Origin: an uncultured Clostridia bacterium
Lineage (GTDB): Bacteria; Bacillota; Clostridia; UMGS1810
Direction: 5' to 3'
Assembly: GCA_934454585.1 (NCBI GenBank)
Contig: CAKSFP010000025.1
Span: 1-39,240, forward strand
DNA length: 39,240 nucleotides
Shown here one piece after another: positions 15,158 through 23,437 of the stretch (positions are counted from its first letter, which is position 1; each line of letters opens with the position of its first letter). The translations under genes and the position numbers were made by a program. The notes below the pieces were generated by a model. That model was not told where the DNA came from. It saw nothing but the letters and a program-made list of their open reading frames with translations, and made no database searches.

Positions 15158-16042
15158 ATGAAACGAACAAGCAAAGAGGACAGAATATTTTATGCTGTCA
15201 ACACTGTCATAATGGCATTCATGGTTGTTGTGTGCGTATATCCCATTTTATATGTGGTGTTCGCATCATTCTCGGATCCGTCCAGGATTATGGCGCACAG
15301 CGGTATGCTGTGGCACAGTCTCGGATTCAACACCGCGGCATACAAAGAGGTGCTGCACAACAAAATGCTGCTTATCACCTACCGCAACACAATCTTTTAT
15401 CTCATAGCCGGCACGGCGATAAACATGATCATGTCCATATGCGGTGCATATGTGCTGTCGCGTGACGATGTGAAGATTAAAAAAGTTATCAACATCATGG
15501 TCGTCATCACGATGTTTTTCTCCGGCGGAATAATTCCGCTGTACCTGACCGTCAGGTCGTATCACATGCTCGACACGGTGTGGGCGCTGATGATACCCCA
15601 GGCGATAAACACATGGAATCTCATAGTGATGCGCACATCGTTCCAGGCTGTGCCGAAGTCACTTGAGGAATCCGCCATAATAGACGGCGCAGGCGAATTT
15701 GTCATCATGACGCGGATAATTCTGCCGCTGTCCAAGGCGATACTCGCGGTTATGGCGCTGTTCTACGGAGTCGGAATGTGGAACGCATGGTTTCAGGCAT
15801 CAATGTTTCTGCGCAACAGAGAGTTATATCCCCTTCAACTCTTTCTGCGCGAGGTGCTCATCAACTCGAGCACGGATTCAATGATGACCGGCAGTGCATC
15901 CGCCGCGTCCGACAGAGCGGCAATTTCGGAGACGATAAAGTATGCCACCATAGTGGTGAGCACACTGCCGATACTGTGCGCATATCCTTTCCTGCAAAAG
16001 TATTTTGTAAAGGGCGTTATGGTAGGTGCGCTTAAAGGATAA
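15158..16042 (+). CDS. Sugar ABC transporter permease, LplC/YtcP-like
   Basis: About 294 aa from ATG 15158. The in-frame TTG six nt earlier is too close to AAAGGG. Segments such as VVCVYPILYVVFASFSDPSR and MFFSGGIIPLYLTVRSYHML, and the EAA loop ESAIIDGAGEFVIMTRIILP, mark the second permease of CUT1 Lpl-type transporters. The C-terminal VKGVMVGALKG is characteristic of the YtcP group. It is the last gene of the lipoprotein-permease-permease operon and is followed at once by a bidirectional terminator. Confidence 0.92.
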   Translation: MKRTSKEDRIFYAVNTVIMAFMVVVCVYPILYVVFASFSDPSRIMAHSGMLWHSLGFNTAAYKEVLHNKMLLITYRNTIFYLIAGTAINMIMSICGAYVLSRDDVKIKKVINIMVVITMFFSGGIIPLYLTVRSYHMLDTVWALMIPQAINTWNLIVMRTSFQAVPKSLEESAIIDGAGEFVIMTRIILPLSKAILAVMALFYGVGMWNAWFQASMFLRNRELYPLQLFLREVLINSSTDSMMTGSASAASDRAAISETIKYATIVVSTLPILCAYPFLQKYFVKGVMVGALKG

Positions 16043-16046
16043 AACA

Positions 16047-16094
16047 AACGGGCGGCTTTGCGGGTTTGCAAAGCCGTCCGTCTGTTTTTTTATT
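16047..16094. terminator. Bidirectional terminator between the permease and clpC
   Basis: GGGCGGCTTTGC / GCAAAGCCGTCC form a 12-bp stem (one G-T pair) with loop GGGTTT. T-runs lie on both sides (TTTTTTT on plus; TTTGTTTT on minus), fitting the convergent genes. Confidence 0.85.
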
Positions 16095-18564
16095 CCGCAT
16101 TTTCTGCGTTTTCTGTTTTTTCTATCTTTTCTCCGCTTTGCGCCTTGGCAACAAGCTTATTTGCCTCCGCGTCAAAGTCTATCCGTATTTTGCCCTTCGG
16201 CAGACCGCCGCCGAGCATCTCATCTGCAAGCATATCCTCCACCTCGGACTGGATAACCCTCCTGAGCGGTCTTGCGCCGTAATTGTCGTCAAAACCCGCC
16301 TTTGCCAGGTGCTCCACTGCCGCACGGGTAAACTCCGTGTCGTATCCGAGATCGGTCATGCGCTTTTTGAGACTCTTGAGCATGATGTCCGCAATCTGCA
16401 TAATTTCGTCCGAATTAAGCTTGCGGAACACGATTATCTCGTCTATCCTGTTGATAAGCTCCGGGCGGAACACATTTTTCAGTTCACCTATGACTGATTC
16501 TTTGATCTTATTGTAATCCGACTCTTCCTCGCTTTCCTTGTCCTCTGTGCCGAAACCGAGCGACTTTGCTTTCTGGGTGATAAGTCTTGCGCCCACATTG
16601 CTTGTCATGATAATGACAGTATTCTTAAAGTCCACCCTCCTGCCCTGAGAATCGGTCAGAATACCGTCCTCGAGTATCTGCAGCAAAATGTTAAACACAT
16701 CGGGGTGTGCCTTTTCTATCTCATCAAAAAGCACAACCGAATACGGTTTGCGGCGCACTTTCTCGGTGAGCTGACCACCCTCGTCGTAGCCGACATATCC
16801 CGGAGGTGAACCGACAAGTCTGGACACCGTGTGTTTCTCCATATATTCGCTCATGTCTATGCGGATAACGGCATTTTCGTCGCCGAACACCGCCTCTGCA
16901 AGCGCCTTGCACAACTCCGTCTTGCCCACTCCCGTGGGTCCCAGGAAGATAAACGATCCGGTAGGCCTCTTTGGGTCTTTAAGTCCCACTCTGCCTCGTC
17001 TGATTGCCTTGGCAACCGCCGTGACAGCCTCGTCCTGACCGACAACCCTCTCATGAAGAATTTTCTCCATGTTCTTGAGTCTCTCCTGTTCCTCCTCGGC
17101 AAGCTTGCGCACCGGTATGCCAGTCCAGTCGGCAATTACATCGCAGATCTCCTCCTCACCGACAATGAGTTCTTCCGGAGTGTTGGTGGTTTTCCATGCC
17201 GCCTTTTTCTCGGCGAGCGACTTGGCGAGTTTACTCTCGTCGTCACGGAGTTTTGCCGCTTTTTCAAAATCCTGTTTCTCTATAGCGGCGTGCTTGTCCG
17301 ACGAAATCTTTTTTAGCTCGTCCTCCATGCCCTTTATCTCCGGCGGCGCTGTGAACGCCTTCAGACGAATCTTGGACGACGCCTCATCTATGAGGTCTAT
17401 CGCCTTGTCGGGCAAAAATCTGTCCGTGATATACCTTGCAGACAGCTTTGCCGCTGCCTCGAGCGCCTCGTCGGTTATGGTGACTTTATGGTGCTCCTCG
17501 TACTTGGAGCGGATACCGCGCAGTATCTCCACAGTCTCATCAACAGACGGTTCACCCACTGTTATCGGCTGAAACCTGCGTTCAAGTGCAGCGTCTTTTT
17601 CGATGTGCTTGCGATATTCGTCAAGTGTTGTCGCACCTATAAGCTGCAGTTCTCCCCTTGCCAACAGCGGTTTGAGGATGTTTGCCGCATCCATGGCTCC
17701 CTCGGCGCTGCCTGCGCCCACAAGAGTGTGTACCTCGTCTATAAACAATATTGTGTTGCCGTCTTTTTTTACTTCGTCAAGCGCCTTTTTGAGTCTCTCC
17801 TCAAATTCGCCCCTGTACTTCGTGCCGGCTATCATTGACGACAGGTCAAGTGAAAATACTCTCTTGTTTTTGAGTATCTCCGGGATCTCGCCCGAAGCAA
17901 TTTTCTGTGCCAATCCCTCTGCAACGGCGGTTTTGCCGACACCCGGCTCGCCTATGAGGCAAGGATTATTCTTTGTGCGACGCGACAAAATCTGTATCAC
18001 TCGCTCTATCTCCTTGTCCCTGCCGACAATCGGGTCAAACTTGCCATCGCGCGCAAGTGCGGTCAGGTCTGTGCCGAACTGCGACAGATCTTTGCCTGTG
18101 CCGCCGTCATCGCCGCCTTTCACGCTGCGTGCGGACGATGCGGAATTGACCTGTGCCGCAAAGGCATTCCAGTCAAAATCGAGTGCGCTCAGGATTCTGA
18201 CTGCGACGCTCCTGCCCTCACGCAGAATTGCCACAAACAGATGTTCCGGCGCAATCAACTCCGCACCGTTTCTGCGCGCCTCGGTGTAGCTGAGTTCAAG
18301 TATAGTGCGGCACCTCTGCGTCATGGGCAGTGTGCCCTCGGTGTACGGCTCGCCGTCCGGCTCTGCGTACTCCGATATCTTCTCCACAACCGTATCATAG
18401 GTTATGCCCTGGCTCTCCAGAGCTGCTGCCGCGCGGGATTCACCCTCGCGCAGTATTCCGGCAAGGATGTGCTCCGTTCCGAAATAGCTGTAACCCATCT
18501 CTCTTGCAGTCTCCTCGGCATATCTTATAGCCGCTTGGGAATGATTATCAAATCTGCTTGTCAT
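16090..18564 (-). CDS. clpC: ATP-dependent Clp protease ATPase subunit ClpC
   Basis: 824 aa, the usual ClpC length. Domains: Clp-N repeats (1-145); AAA+ domain 1 with Walker A GEPGVGKT (205-212) and Walker B LFIDE (273-277); a middle domain with a UVR motif (about 415-450) that ClpC uses to bind adaptors; AAA+ domain 2 with Walker A GPTGVGKT (542-549), EIEKAHP and NVGAR; and the C-terminal ClpB_D2-small domain. ClpC unfolds proteins, including those arginine-phosphorylated by McsB, and feeds them to ClpP in the cytoplasm. It starts 2 nt after mcsB with GGAGG inside the mcsB end. The operon is under CtsR control through the upstream operator. No clpP is in the window. Confidence 0.97.
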   Translation of the reverse strand: MTSRFDNHSQAAIRYAEETAREMGYSYFGTEHILAGILREGESRAAAALESQGITYDTVVEKISEYAEPDGEPYTEGTLPMTQRCRTILELSYTEARRNGAELIAPEHLFVAILREGRSVAVRILSALDFDWNAFAAQVNSASSARSVKGGDDGGTGKDLSQFGTDLTALARDGKFDPIVGRDKEIERVIQILSRRTKNNPCLIGEPGVGKTAVAEGLAQKIASGEIPEILKNKRVFSLDLSSMIAGTKYRGEFEERLKKALDEVKKDGNTILFIDEVHTLVGAGSAEGAMDAANILKPLLARGELQLIGATTLDEYRKHIEKDAALERRFQPITVGEPSVDETVEILRGIRSKYEEHHKVTITDEALEAAAKLSARYITDRFLPDKAIDLIDEASSKIRLKAFTAPPEIKGMEDELKKISSDKHAAIEKQDFEKAAKLRDDESKLAKSLAEKKAAWKTTNTPEELIVGEEEICDVIADWTGIPVRKLAEEEQERLKNMEKILHERVVGQDEAVTAVAKAIRRGRVGLKDPKRPTGSFIFLGPTGVGKTELCKALAEAVFGDENAVIRIDMSEYMEKHTVSRLVGSPPGYVGYDEGGQLTEKVRRKPYSVVLFDEIEKAHPDVFNILLQILEDGILTDSQGRRVDFKNTVIIMTSNVGARLITQKAKSLGFGTEDKESEEESDYNKIKESVIGELKNVFRPELINRIDEIIVFRKLNSDEIMQIADIMLKSLKKRMTDLGYDTEFTRAAVEHLAKAGFDDNYGARPLRRVIQSEVEDMLADEMLGGGLPKGKIRIDFDAEANKLVAKAQSGEKIEKTENAENAE

Positions 18565-18566
18565 AA

Positions 18567-19580
18567 TTATTCCTCCTTCAGCTTCTCCCTTATCACTCTC
18601 GCCCTTTCTATGTCGCGTTCAGCCGAATCTGTGGCTTTGTCGCCCGAAAGGTGAGCCGGAGAAGTCTCCGTCATTATAGTATTAATCAATTTTGAATCCA
18701 TATCCTTAATAACCCCGGCAAATACTCCGAGACGGACATTGGACAACAGCGACATCATCTCGTCAAAACTCATCACCCGAGCCGTGCCGAGTATGCCGCG
18801 TGAGCGCATTATCGTGTCATAGAGTGCAATGCCGCGCTCTTTGAGCAGTTTTGTGCGCAGTTCTTTCTCTTTGGCGATTATGCCCGAAGCAACCTTGTCG
18901 AGGTTTGACATGATGTCCGCCTCGGTCATGCCGAGCGTCACCTGGTTGGAAATCTTAAATAGGTTTCCGCTCGGTTTTGAGTTCTCGCCATACAGCGGAC
19001 GAACCGCCACGCCAAGCTTTGCCGCCGCCTCAAAAAGGCTCTGCGCCGCGCCGGACGCAACTACCGCCGGCAGATGCATGACATATGTGACCCTCATGCC
19101 CGTGCCCACATTGGACGGGCTTGCGGTGAGATAGCCGTATTTTTTGTGCACGGCGTAATCAAGCTTTTCCGCCAGGTAAGCATCAATCTTGCTGATGATG
19201 TCATACGCCTTTTCGCGCTCCATGCCGGCGAACATCGCCTGCATACGGATGTGGTCCTCGCCGTTCACCATTATGCTGACGCTGCCGTCATCGCTTGCGA
19301 ACACCGACGCCGGTCTTTTGACCTTGGCAAAATCGGGAGTGATCGTCCTCTCCTCAACGAGCACCTGTCTGTCGCGGAACGACAGTTGTTTTATGTCCGT
19401 CTCGGAGAATCCGTAGTGCATATCGGCAAGCGCGCCGCGCACGGCGGCGACGGTTTTCTCCGCATCGCCGTCTTTCATGGCGTTCGGGAAAGGCATCCCG
19501 TGAATATTCCTTGCATATCTCACTGCGGTGCTCAGCACTATGTCGCTTTGCATCCCGCTATCGCTGTACCATTTAGCCAT
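18567..19580 (-). CDS. mcsB: Protein arginine kinase McsB
   Basis: 337 aa, with the guanido-kinase fold. Visible are LSTAVRYARNIHGMPFPN at the start, the E(E)RTITPDFAK region, YLTASPSNVGTGMRVTYVMH (the phosphagen-kinase-like signature, with Ser in place of the usual Cys) and the C-terminal GVFAGVIKDMDSKLINTIMT. McsB phosphorylates arginine residues on damaged proteins and on CtsR, marking them for ClpCP. Its ATG overlaps the mcsA end by 8 nt (ATGGCTAA), so the two are translationally coupled; McsA activates McsB. Confidence 0.97.
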   Translation of the reverse strand: MAKWYSDSGMQSDIVLSTAVRYARNIHGMPFPNAMKDGDAEKTVAAVRGALADMHYGFSETDIKQLSFRDRQVLVEERTITPDFAKVKRPASVFASDDGSVSIMVNGEDHIRMQAMFAGMEREKAYDIISKIDAYLAEKLDYAVHKKYGYLTASPSNVGTGMRVTYVMHLPAVVASGAAQSLFEAAAKLGVAVRPLYGENSKPSGNLFKISNQVTLGMTEADIMSNLDKVASGIIAKEKELRTKLLKERGIALYDTIMRSRGILGTARVMSFDEMMSLLSNVRLGVFAGVIKDMDSKLINTIMTETSPAHLSGDKATDSAERDIERARVIREKLKEE

Positions 19581-20142
19581 CGCTTCGTCCTCCGTCTTTG
19601 TCCTCTATTGTCTTAATTCTGTCTCTTATCTTTGCGGCGTCCTCATAGCGCTCCTCGCCAACCGCCTTTTTAAGGTCTGCTTTGAGGGTGTCGAGTTCGC
19701 TCGGCGCGCTGTTTGCGCTCTGCTTTTTGTCATCGGTTTTTGCTTTGCCCTTGCCTTTGTGCACCGTGGACGGCTGAATCTTTGTCAGGATGTTTTCTAT
19801 ATCCTGTGCAAACTCGTCGTAGCAATCCTCGCAGCCGAGCAAGCCGCTGTTTACAAAATCATCGTAAGCCGTGCCGCAGCTGTCACAAGTGATTTTTCTT
19901 CTTGCCGCACCGCCGATTGCCGACGGAAAACCGAGCAGTTCTTTGAACATATCGGCAAAATCCATGCCGAAACTCGGGAAAGCGCCGAGTGAGCCAAACG
20001 AACCGAAGTTCTGTTCCGCCTTGTTCATATAGCCCAGTTCCTTTGCGCACTCCGTACACAGGTGCGCCTCTGTGGCGTGACCGTTATTAACCTGTCTGTA
20101 ATGAAAATTAGCTTCTCTTTTTCCGCAATGTGAACACAACAT
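19573..20142 (-). CDS. mcsA: McsA, zinc-binding activator of McsB
   Basis: 189 aa from the ATG at 20142, which has AGGAGG with 8-nt spacing; the frame is open further upstream, through the hairpin at 20194-20269, but lacks a site there. Two treble zinc knuckles are seen: C3/C6 with C29/C32 and C86/C89 with C104/C107. A UVR domain closes the protein (about 149-183, ELDTLKADLKKAVGEERYED). McsA binds and activates the arginine kinase McsB and helps release CtsR from DNA under stress. Between the zinc parts and the UVR domain lies a Lys-rich linker. Confidence 0.95.
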   Translation of the reverse strand: MLCSHCGKREANFHYRQVNNGHATEAHLCTECAKELGYMNKAEQNFGSFGSLGAFPSFGMDFADMFKELLGFPSAIGGAARRKITCDSCGTAYDDFVNSGLLGCEDCYDEFAQDIENILTKIQPSTVHKGKGKAKTDDKKQSANSAPSELDTLKADLKKAVGEERYEDAAKIRDRIKTIEDKDGGRSDG

Positions 20143-20193
20143 AAATATCAACCTCCTGTTATTATGATTGTTGCGACCTCTGTGTTTCGGCTC

Positions 20194-20269
20194 GGGATAT
20201 ATGTTGTATATCTGCTCGACACGCGACCTGACGGCGCTATGGATCTCGCTGATATACAACATATATCCC
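20194..20269. repeat. Long perfect hairpin in the ctsR-mcsA intergenic region
   Basis: An 18-bp perfect inverted repeat (20194-20211 and 20252-20269, GGGATATATGTTGTATAT and its complement) closes a 40-nt loop with GCTCG near one end and CTCGCT at the other. It lies inside the ctsR-clpC transcript and could process or attenuate it. Confidence 0.8.
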
Positions 20270-20335
20270 AAGTCTCTGAGTAAATTACAACTCGTGTGAA
20301 AGGCTCCCATGTGCAATGGCGATGCTTGCCGGTGG

Positions 20336-20442
20336 CAAGCGTTTATCGCCGACCGAGGCGGAGCCGAGACAGCTGTCAGCCGATTGATTATTATTTTTCA
20401 AAAAAATAATGATCATATCAAAATGGCTGACTGAGGGATTGT
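20336..20442. repeat. Palindromic repeat unit with AT-rich inner hairpin
   Basis: A GC-rich outer part (CAGCC ... GGCTG) surrounds an AT-rich inner stem TGATTATTATTTTT / AAAAATAATGATCA. The neighbouring GCCGAGACAGCTGTCAGCC looks like dispersed intergenic repeats of Clostridia. With the hairpin at 20194 it fills the 313-nt gap between mcsA and ctsR; no gene is seen. Confidence 0.55.
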
Positions 20443-20455
20443 AAACAAACTTTTC

Positions 20456-20905
20456 TTACACAAACAAAAGTAACAAATTCTTAAAAATACTTGCCCTTAT
20501 CTTGTTCTTGAGCTGTCCGTCGGGCACAACCGACAGCGAATTGTTCGAGCACGCCGCCAGGATGAGTTTTGCGTCATCACTTGACACCACGCCGTTTATA
20601 TAGAGCGAATTGACAATGCTCTCCACCGTCATCACATCAACCGTGTCGCCGATGTTCTTTATTATATGCATTATCTGTTCGTTTCGCCCGAGGTTCAGCC
20701 GCGTAATTCTGATGTGACCGCCGCCGCCTCTGCGGCTCTCCACAACATATCCTCTCTCCGTGGTGAAACGGGTGGATATTACATAATTAATCTGCGACGG
20801 CACGCAGTTGAAAATCTGTGCGAGTTCGTTTCGTTTCAGCTCTACCGAGTTGTCACTGTCGAACATATCCCGAATAAAATTTTCTATACTGTCGCTTATC
20901 TTCAT
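20456..20905 (-). CDS. ctsR: Transcriptional repressor CtsR
   Basis: 149 aa from the ATG at 20905, preferred because AAGGAG has normal spacing to it, whereas it touches the ATG 9 nt upstream. The winged-helix part reads NELAQIFNCVPSQINYVIST, followed by ESRRGGGGHIRI, the glycine-rich wing that senses heat in CtsR. The C-terminal part contains VSSDDAKLILAA, contacted by McsB. CtsR represses class III heat-shock genes. It autoregulates: its own promoter carries a full CtsR box at 20950-20966. First gene of ctsR-mcsA-mcsB-clpC. Confidence 0.96.
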   Translation of the reverse strand: MKISDSIENFIRDMFDSDNSVELKRNELAQIFNCVPSQINYVISTRFTTERGYVVESRRGGGGHIRITRLNLGRNEQIMHIIKNIGDTVDVMTVESIVNSLYINGVVSSDDAKLILAACSNNSLSVVPDGQLKNKIRASIFKNLLLLFV

Positions 20906-20949
20906 TGGTCTCATCTCCTTCGGTCTGACATAAAGTCTAATTTTTTGAC

Positions 20950-21003
20950 TTTGACTTTCTTTGACCTTAATTGTATTATATTACTCTTTAATATGTTTGT
21001 CAA
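20950..21003 (-). promoter_or_regulatory. ctsR promoter with CtsR operator
   Basis: On the minus strand TTGACA (21003-20998), 17 nt, TATAAT (20980-20975): a perfect sigma-A promoter. Just downstream is GGTCAAAGAAAGTCAAA (20966-20950), a full match to the CtsR consensus RGTCAAANANRGTCAAA, overlapping the start site. A third GTCAAA half-site follows at 20949-20944. Confidence 0.93.
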
Positions 21004-21041
21004 GTCTTTTTTCAAAAAAAATTAAATTTTTTTATAAAGTC

Positions 21042-21069
21042 CGCAAAGCGCCGTATGGCGGCGTTTGCG
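21042..21069. repeat. Inverted repeat upstream of the ctsR promoter
   Basis: CGCAAAGCGCCG and CGGCGTTTGCG pair around a short loop. Toward the left it is followed by an AT-rich run and could terminate leftward transcription entering from the gene-free region. Confidence 0.5.
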
Positions 21070-21268
21070 CTTGTAAGGCAAAAATTTCGTGCCGAACAGA
21101 AGTGCTGCAAACCCAGTGCTTACGCGGTTTTTGTCTTTTTCAACAAAATTTCGGTGTCAAATATGTATTAGTTTGTAGCTGTTTTTTCAGGCAAAAATCA
21201 GGTTGCAAAATTCATCATTTTGCGATGTTATGTCAACCGAAATTCAACCGATTTTTTTCACATATCCG

Positions 21269-21396
21269 TGTGGATAACTCATCATACGACCTGTTTTTAA
21301 CCACAAAAAATGTGGATAGTTTTGTGGATATGTGGATGAAACACCGTGTTTTAGGGATTCCTGTCCGAGCGATTAATCCACATTGAGTTGTCCACA
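21269..21396. other. Cluster of DnaA-box-like 9-mers
   Basis: TGTGGATAA (21269-21277, perfect), TGTGGATAG (21311), TGTGGATAT (21323) and TGTGGATGA (21331) lie on plus. TTAACCACA (21297), TAATCCACA (21374) and TTGTCCACA (21388) lie on minus, each one change from TTATCCACA. An AT-rich stretch follows (21430-21485). No dnaA, dnaN or rpmH neighbours are visible. It may be a replication origin, a DnaA-titrating cluster or an element of DnaA-controlled expression. The whole 20906-22128 interval has no convincing gene. Confidence 0.55.
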
Positions 21397-21497
21397 CGAA
21401 GTTTATTGTTGAAAAATGCCGACGATTTTTTCGTGAATATAGGGTTACATAACTACATATTATTTTATTAAATTTATGATTATTCTCAGGCTATGAT

Positions 21498-21640
21498 CGA
21501 ATCCCTCTGCCGCCCTATTTAGTTTTCGATTGATGATTGCGCATAAATTAACGCATGGCGGTTTCACCTGTAAGGCGTAGGGGCAGGGCTCTGCTCTGCC
21601 CGTGTTTGATTCCACCAATCGGGCTGACCGGAGATTCATG
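21498..21640. repeat. Dispersed-type intergenic repeat with GGGGCAGG hairpin
   Basis: It begins GAATCCCTCTGCCGCC, like the element at 21658, and includes GTAGGGGCAGGGCTCTGCTC, whose stem GGGCAG/CTGCCC is closed by CTGCCCG. A related GTAGGGGCGACC...GGTCGCCC hairpin occurs at 28533-28560. The arms differ but stay complementary. Confidence 0.5.
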
Positions 21641-21657
21641 TGACATCATGGCAGAAT

Positions 21658-21832
21658 TGAATCCCTCCGCCGCCTTATTGGATGGATATTATTTTTTTGA
21701 AAAATAATATCCATCGGGCGGCACCTCCCTTTAGGGCAAGGGAGGCTTTCGCTCGGGCGATAGTTTGTGCTAATGAAGAAAGCCTCCCTTGCCCTAAAGG
21801 GAGGGGGACCGCGTTAGCGGTGGTGGGATTCA
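21658..21832. repeat. 175-bp nested palindromic element with terminal inverted repeats (MITE-like)
   Basis: The ends TGAATCCC (21658) and GGGATTCA (21832) are inverted, and CCGCCGCC pairs loosely with GCGGTGG inside them. Two hairpins are nested: a 16-bp AT-rich one (21681-21715) and a perfect 27-bp one (21724-21750 with 21778-21804, around CCTCCCTTTAGGGCAAGG). No coding capacity is seen, so a MITE or a REP-like family is likely. Confidence 0.75.
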
Positions 21833-21967
21833 TAAAATGGAGAAAACTAAACTTGTTTATACAATTGAAATGTGCCTATAATGTGCATTTTAGTAATTTT
21901 ACAAACGGCTAAAATAATTATCGGAAATGAGGGGGCGAATACACAGCAATATCGGCTGTTTTAACAG

Positions 21968-22054
21968 CCCCTCCACCGCCTTTTTCACTGAATAATATTT
22001 TTGCAAAAAATATTATTCAGTGGGCGGTCCCCCTCCCCTTGCACAGGGGAGGCT
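21968..22054. repeat. Second nested palindromic element
   Basis: CCTCCACCGCC and GGCGGTCCCCCTCC flank a perfect 17-bp AT-rich hairpin (21986-22002 with 22006-22022). It is followed by CCTCCCCTTGCACAGGGGAGG, another hairpin. Same plan as the 175-bp element, but with different arm sequences. Confidence 0.65.
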
Positions 22055-22067
22055 TTCAGTGAGCGTA

Positions 22068-22112
22068 AATTAAAACCACGCCCAAGCGTTGCGCGCAACG
22101 CTCAGGCGTGGT
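22068..22112 (-). terminator. Intrinsic terminator of the lysine operon
   Basis: ACCACGCC / GGCGTGGT and GCGTTGCGCGCAACGC form a long stem at 22075-22112, 17 nt after the lysA stop on the minus strand, followed by TTTTAATTT. Confidence 0.75.
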
Positions 22113-22128
22113 TCTTTATTCACCCATA

Positions 22129-23421
22129 TTACAAATCATTATTCACAATGTCATACAAAGTCTCGCGCCTAACGGCAACATAGCTCTCGCCGCCGGAGAG
22201 CATAACAATCGGCGGACGCGGAATCCTGTTGTAGTTGGACGCCATGGAATAGTTGTAAGCACCCGTTGTGCACACAGCCACCGTATCGCCGCGCACAGGC
22301 TCGGGCATAAAGATGTGCTCGGCAATGATGTCGCCGCTCTCGCAACACCTGCCCACCACAGAGCACTCAAAGGAACGCTCCTCGTCCATACGATTGGCAA
22401 GGAACACGGTGTAAACCGAGCCGTAAAGCGCAAACCTCGGGTTATCCGTCATGCCGCCGTCCACGGATACATAGTTCTTGTACTCGGGAATCTTCTTCAC
22501 CGTTCCGACGGTATACACCGTCATGCCGGCATCGGCAACGATGCTTCTGCCCGGCTCCATGAGAATCTTTGGCACCGAGATACCCAGAGACGCGCATTTT
22601 TCTTTAATGCAGCACGCCACCGAGGCGATGTTCTCCGCAATGTCTATCACGGGGTCATCCTCAACATATCTCACGCCGTAGCCGCCGCCGAGATTAAGCT
22701 GAGCCGCACTGTAGCCGAACTCCTTTTTCATGTCGGCGATGAAATCGAGCATGATGTCCGATCCGCGCAAAAATGTGTCGGAATCGAACACCTGAGAACC
22801 TATGTGGCAGTGAAATCCGCACAGTTCTATATGCTCCTTGCCGAGGGTGTGGCGCACAATTTCGCGTGCCTGACCCGTGGCAATTGCCGAGCCGAACTTT
22901 GAGTCCACCTTGCCGGTGTTGACCGCCTCATAGGTGTGGGTGTCTATTCCCGGTGTGATGCGCAGCAGCACTTTCTGCCGTCTGCCCATGCGCGCCGCAC
23001 ACTTCTCCACGGCATCTATCTCCTCCTCGTTGTCCGCCACGAAATATCCTATGCCGTGCTCCATAGCAAAAGCAATGTCCTCGTCGGTCTTGTTGTTGCT
23101 GTGGAAATAAGCGTTCTCCAGGCTGACTCCCGCCGAAACTGCGGTGAAAATCTCGCCGGACGACACGACATCTATCCCCATGCCCTCGTCGGACACGATC
23201 TTGTATATCCGCTTGAACGACGCCGCCTTGCTTGCATACAGCGGCAGTGCATTGTCGCCGAAAGCCGCCGCCATGGCGTCCTTGTATATTCTGCAATTGT
23301 GCCTTATCCTGTCCTCATCCATAAGATACAGCGGAGTGCCGTATCTCTGTGCCAAAGCGGTGACATCCTGATCCGCAAAGCGGAGTCTGCCGCCGACCTC
23401 GGAAATGTTATCACAAATCAT
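22129..23421 (-). CDS. lysA: Diaminopimelate decarboxylase
   Basis: 430 aa, with a fold III PLP-dependent alanine-racemase-like barrel. The PLP lysine is K65 in LYASKA. Also visible are FHSNNKTDEDI, CGFHCHIGSQV, LNLGGGYGVRY (phosphate binding), EPGRSIVADAG, and the active-site Cys in RCCESGDIIAE. It decarboxylates meso-diaminopimelate to L-lysine, the last step of lysine synthesis. The start at 23421 has GAGGTG with good spacing. It is the last gene of the dapA-aspartate kinase-lysA operon under the lysine riboswitch, 16 nt after the kinase gene. Confidence 0.96.
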   Translation of the reverse strand: MICDNISEVGGRLRFADQDVTALAQRYGTPLYLMDEDRIRHNCRIYKDAMAAAFGDNALPLYASKAASFKRIYKIVSDEGMGIDVVSSGEIFTAVSAGVSLENAYFHSNNKTDEDIAFAMEHGIGYFVADNEEEIDAVEKCAARMGRRQKVLLRITPGIDTHTYEAVNTGKVDSKFGSAIATGQAREIVRHTLGKEHIELCGFHCHIGSQVFDSDTFLRGSDIMLDFIADMKKEFGYSAAQLNLGGGYGVRYVEDDPVIDIAENIASVACCIKEKCASLGISVPKILMEPGRSIVADAGMTVYTVGTVKKIPEYKNYVSVDGGMTDNPRFALYGSVYTVFLANRMDEERSFECSVVGRCCESGDIIAEHIFMPEPVRGDTVAVCTTGAYNYSMASNYNRIPRPPIVMLSGGESYVAVRRETLYDIVNNDL

Positions 23422-23437
23422 AGCCGCACCTCACTTG

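Noticed and set aside
20961..21386. Plus-strand frame of 141 codons over the DnaA-box region
   Set aside because: No ribosome binding site, Cys/Phe-rich composition with no recognisable domain, and it overlaps the ctsR promoter and the DnaA-box cluster.
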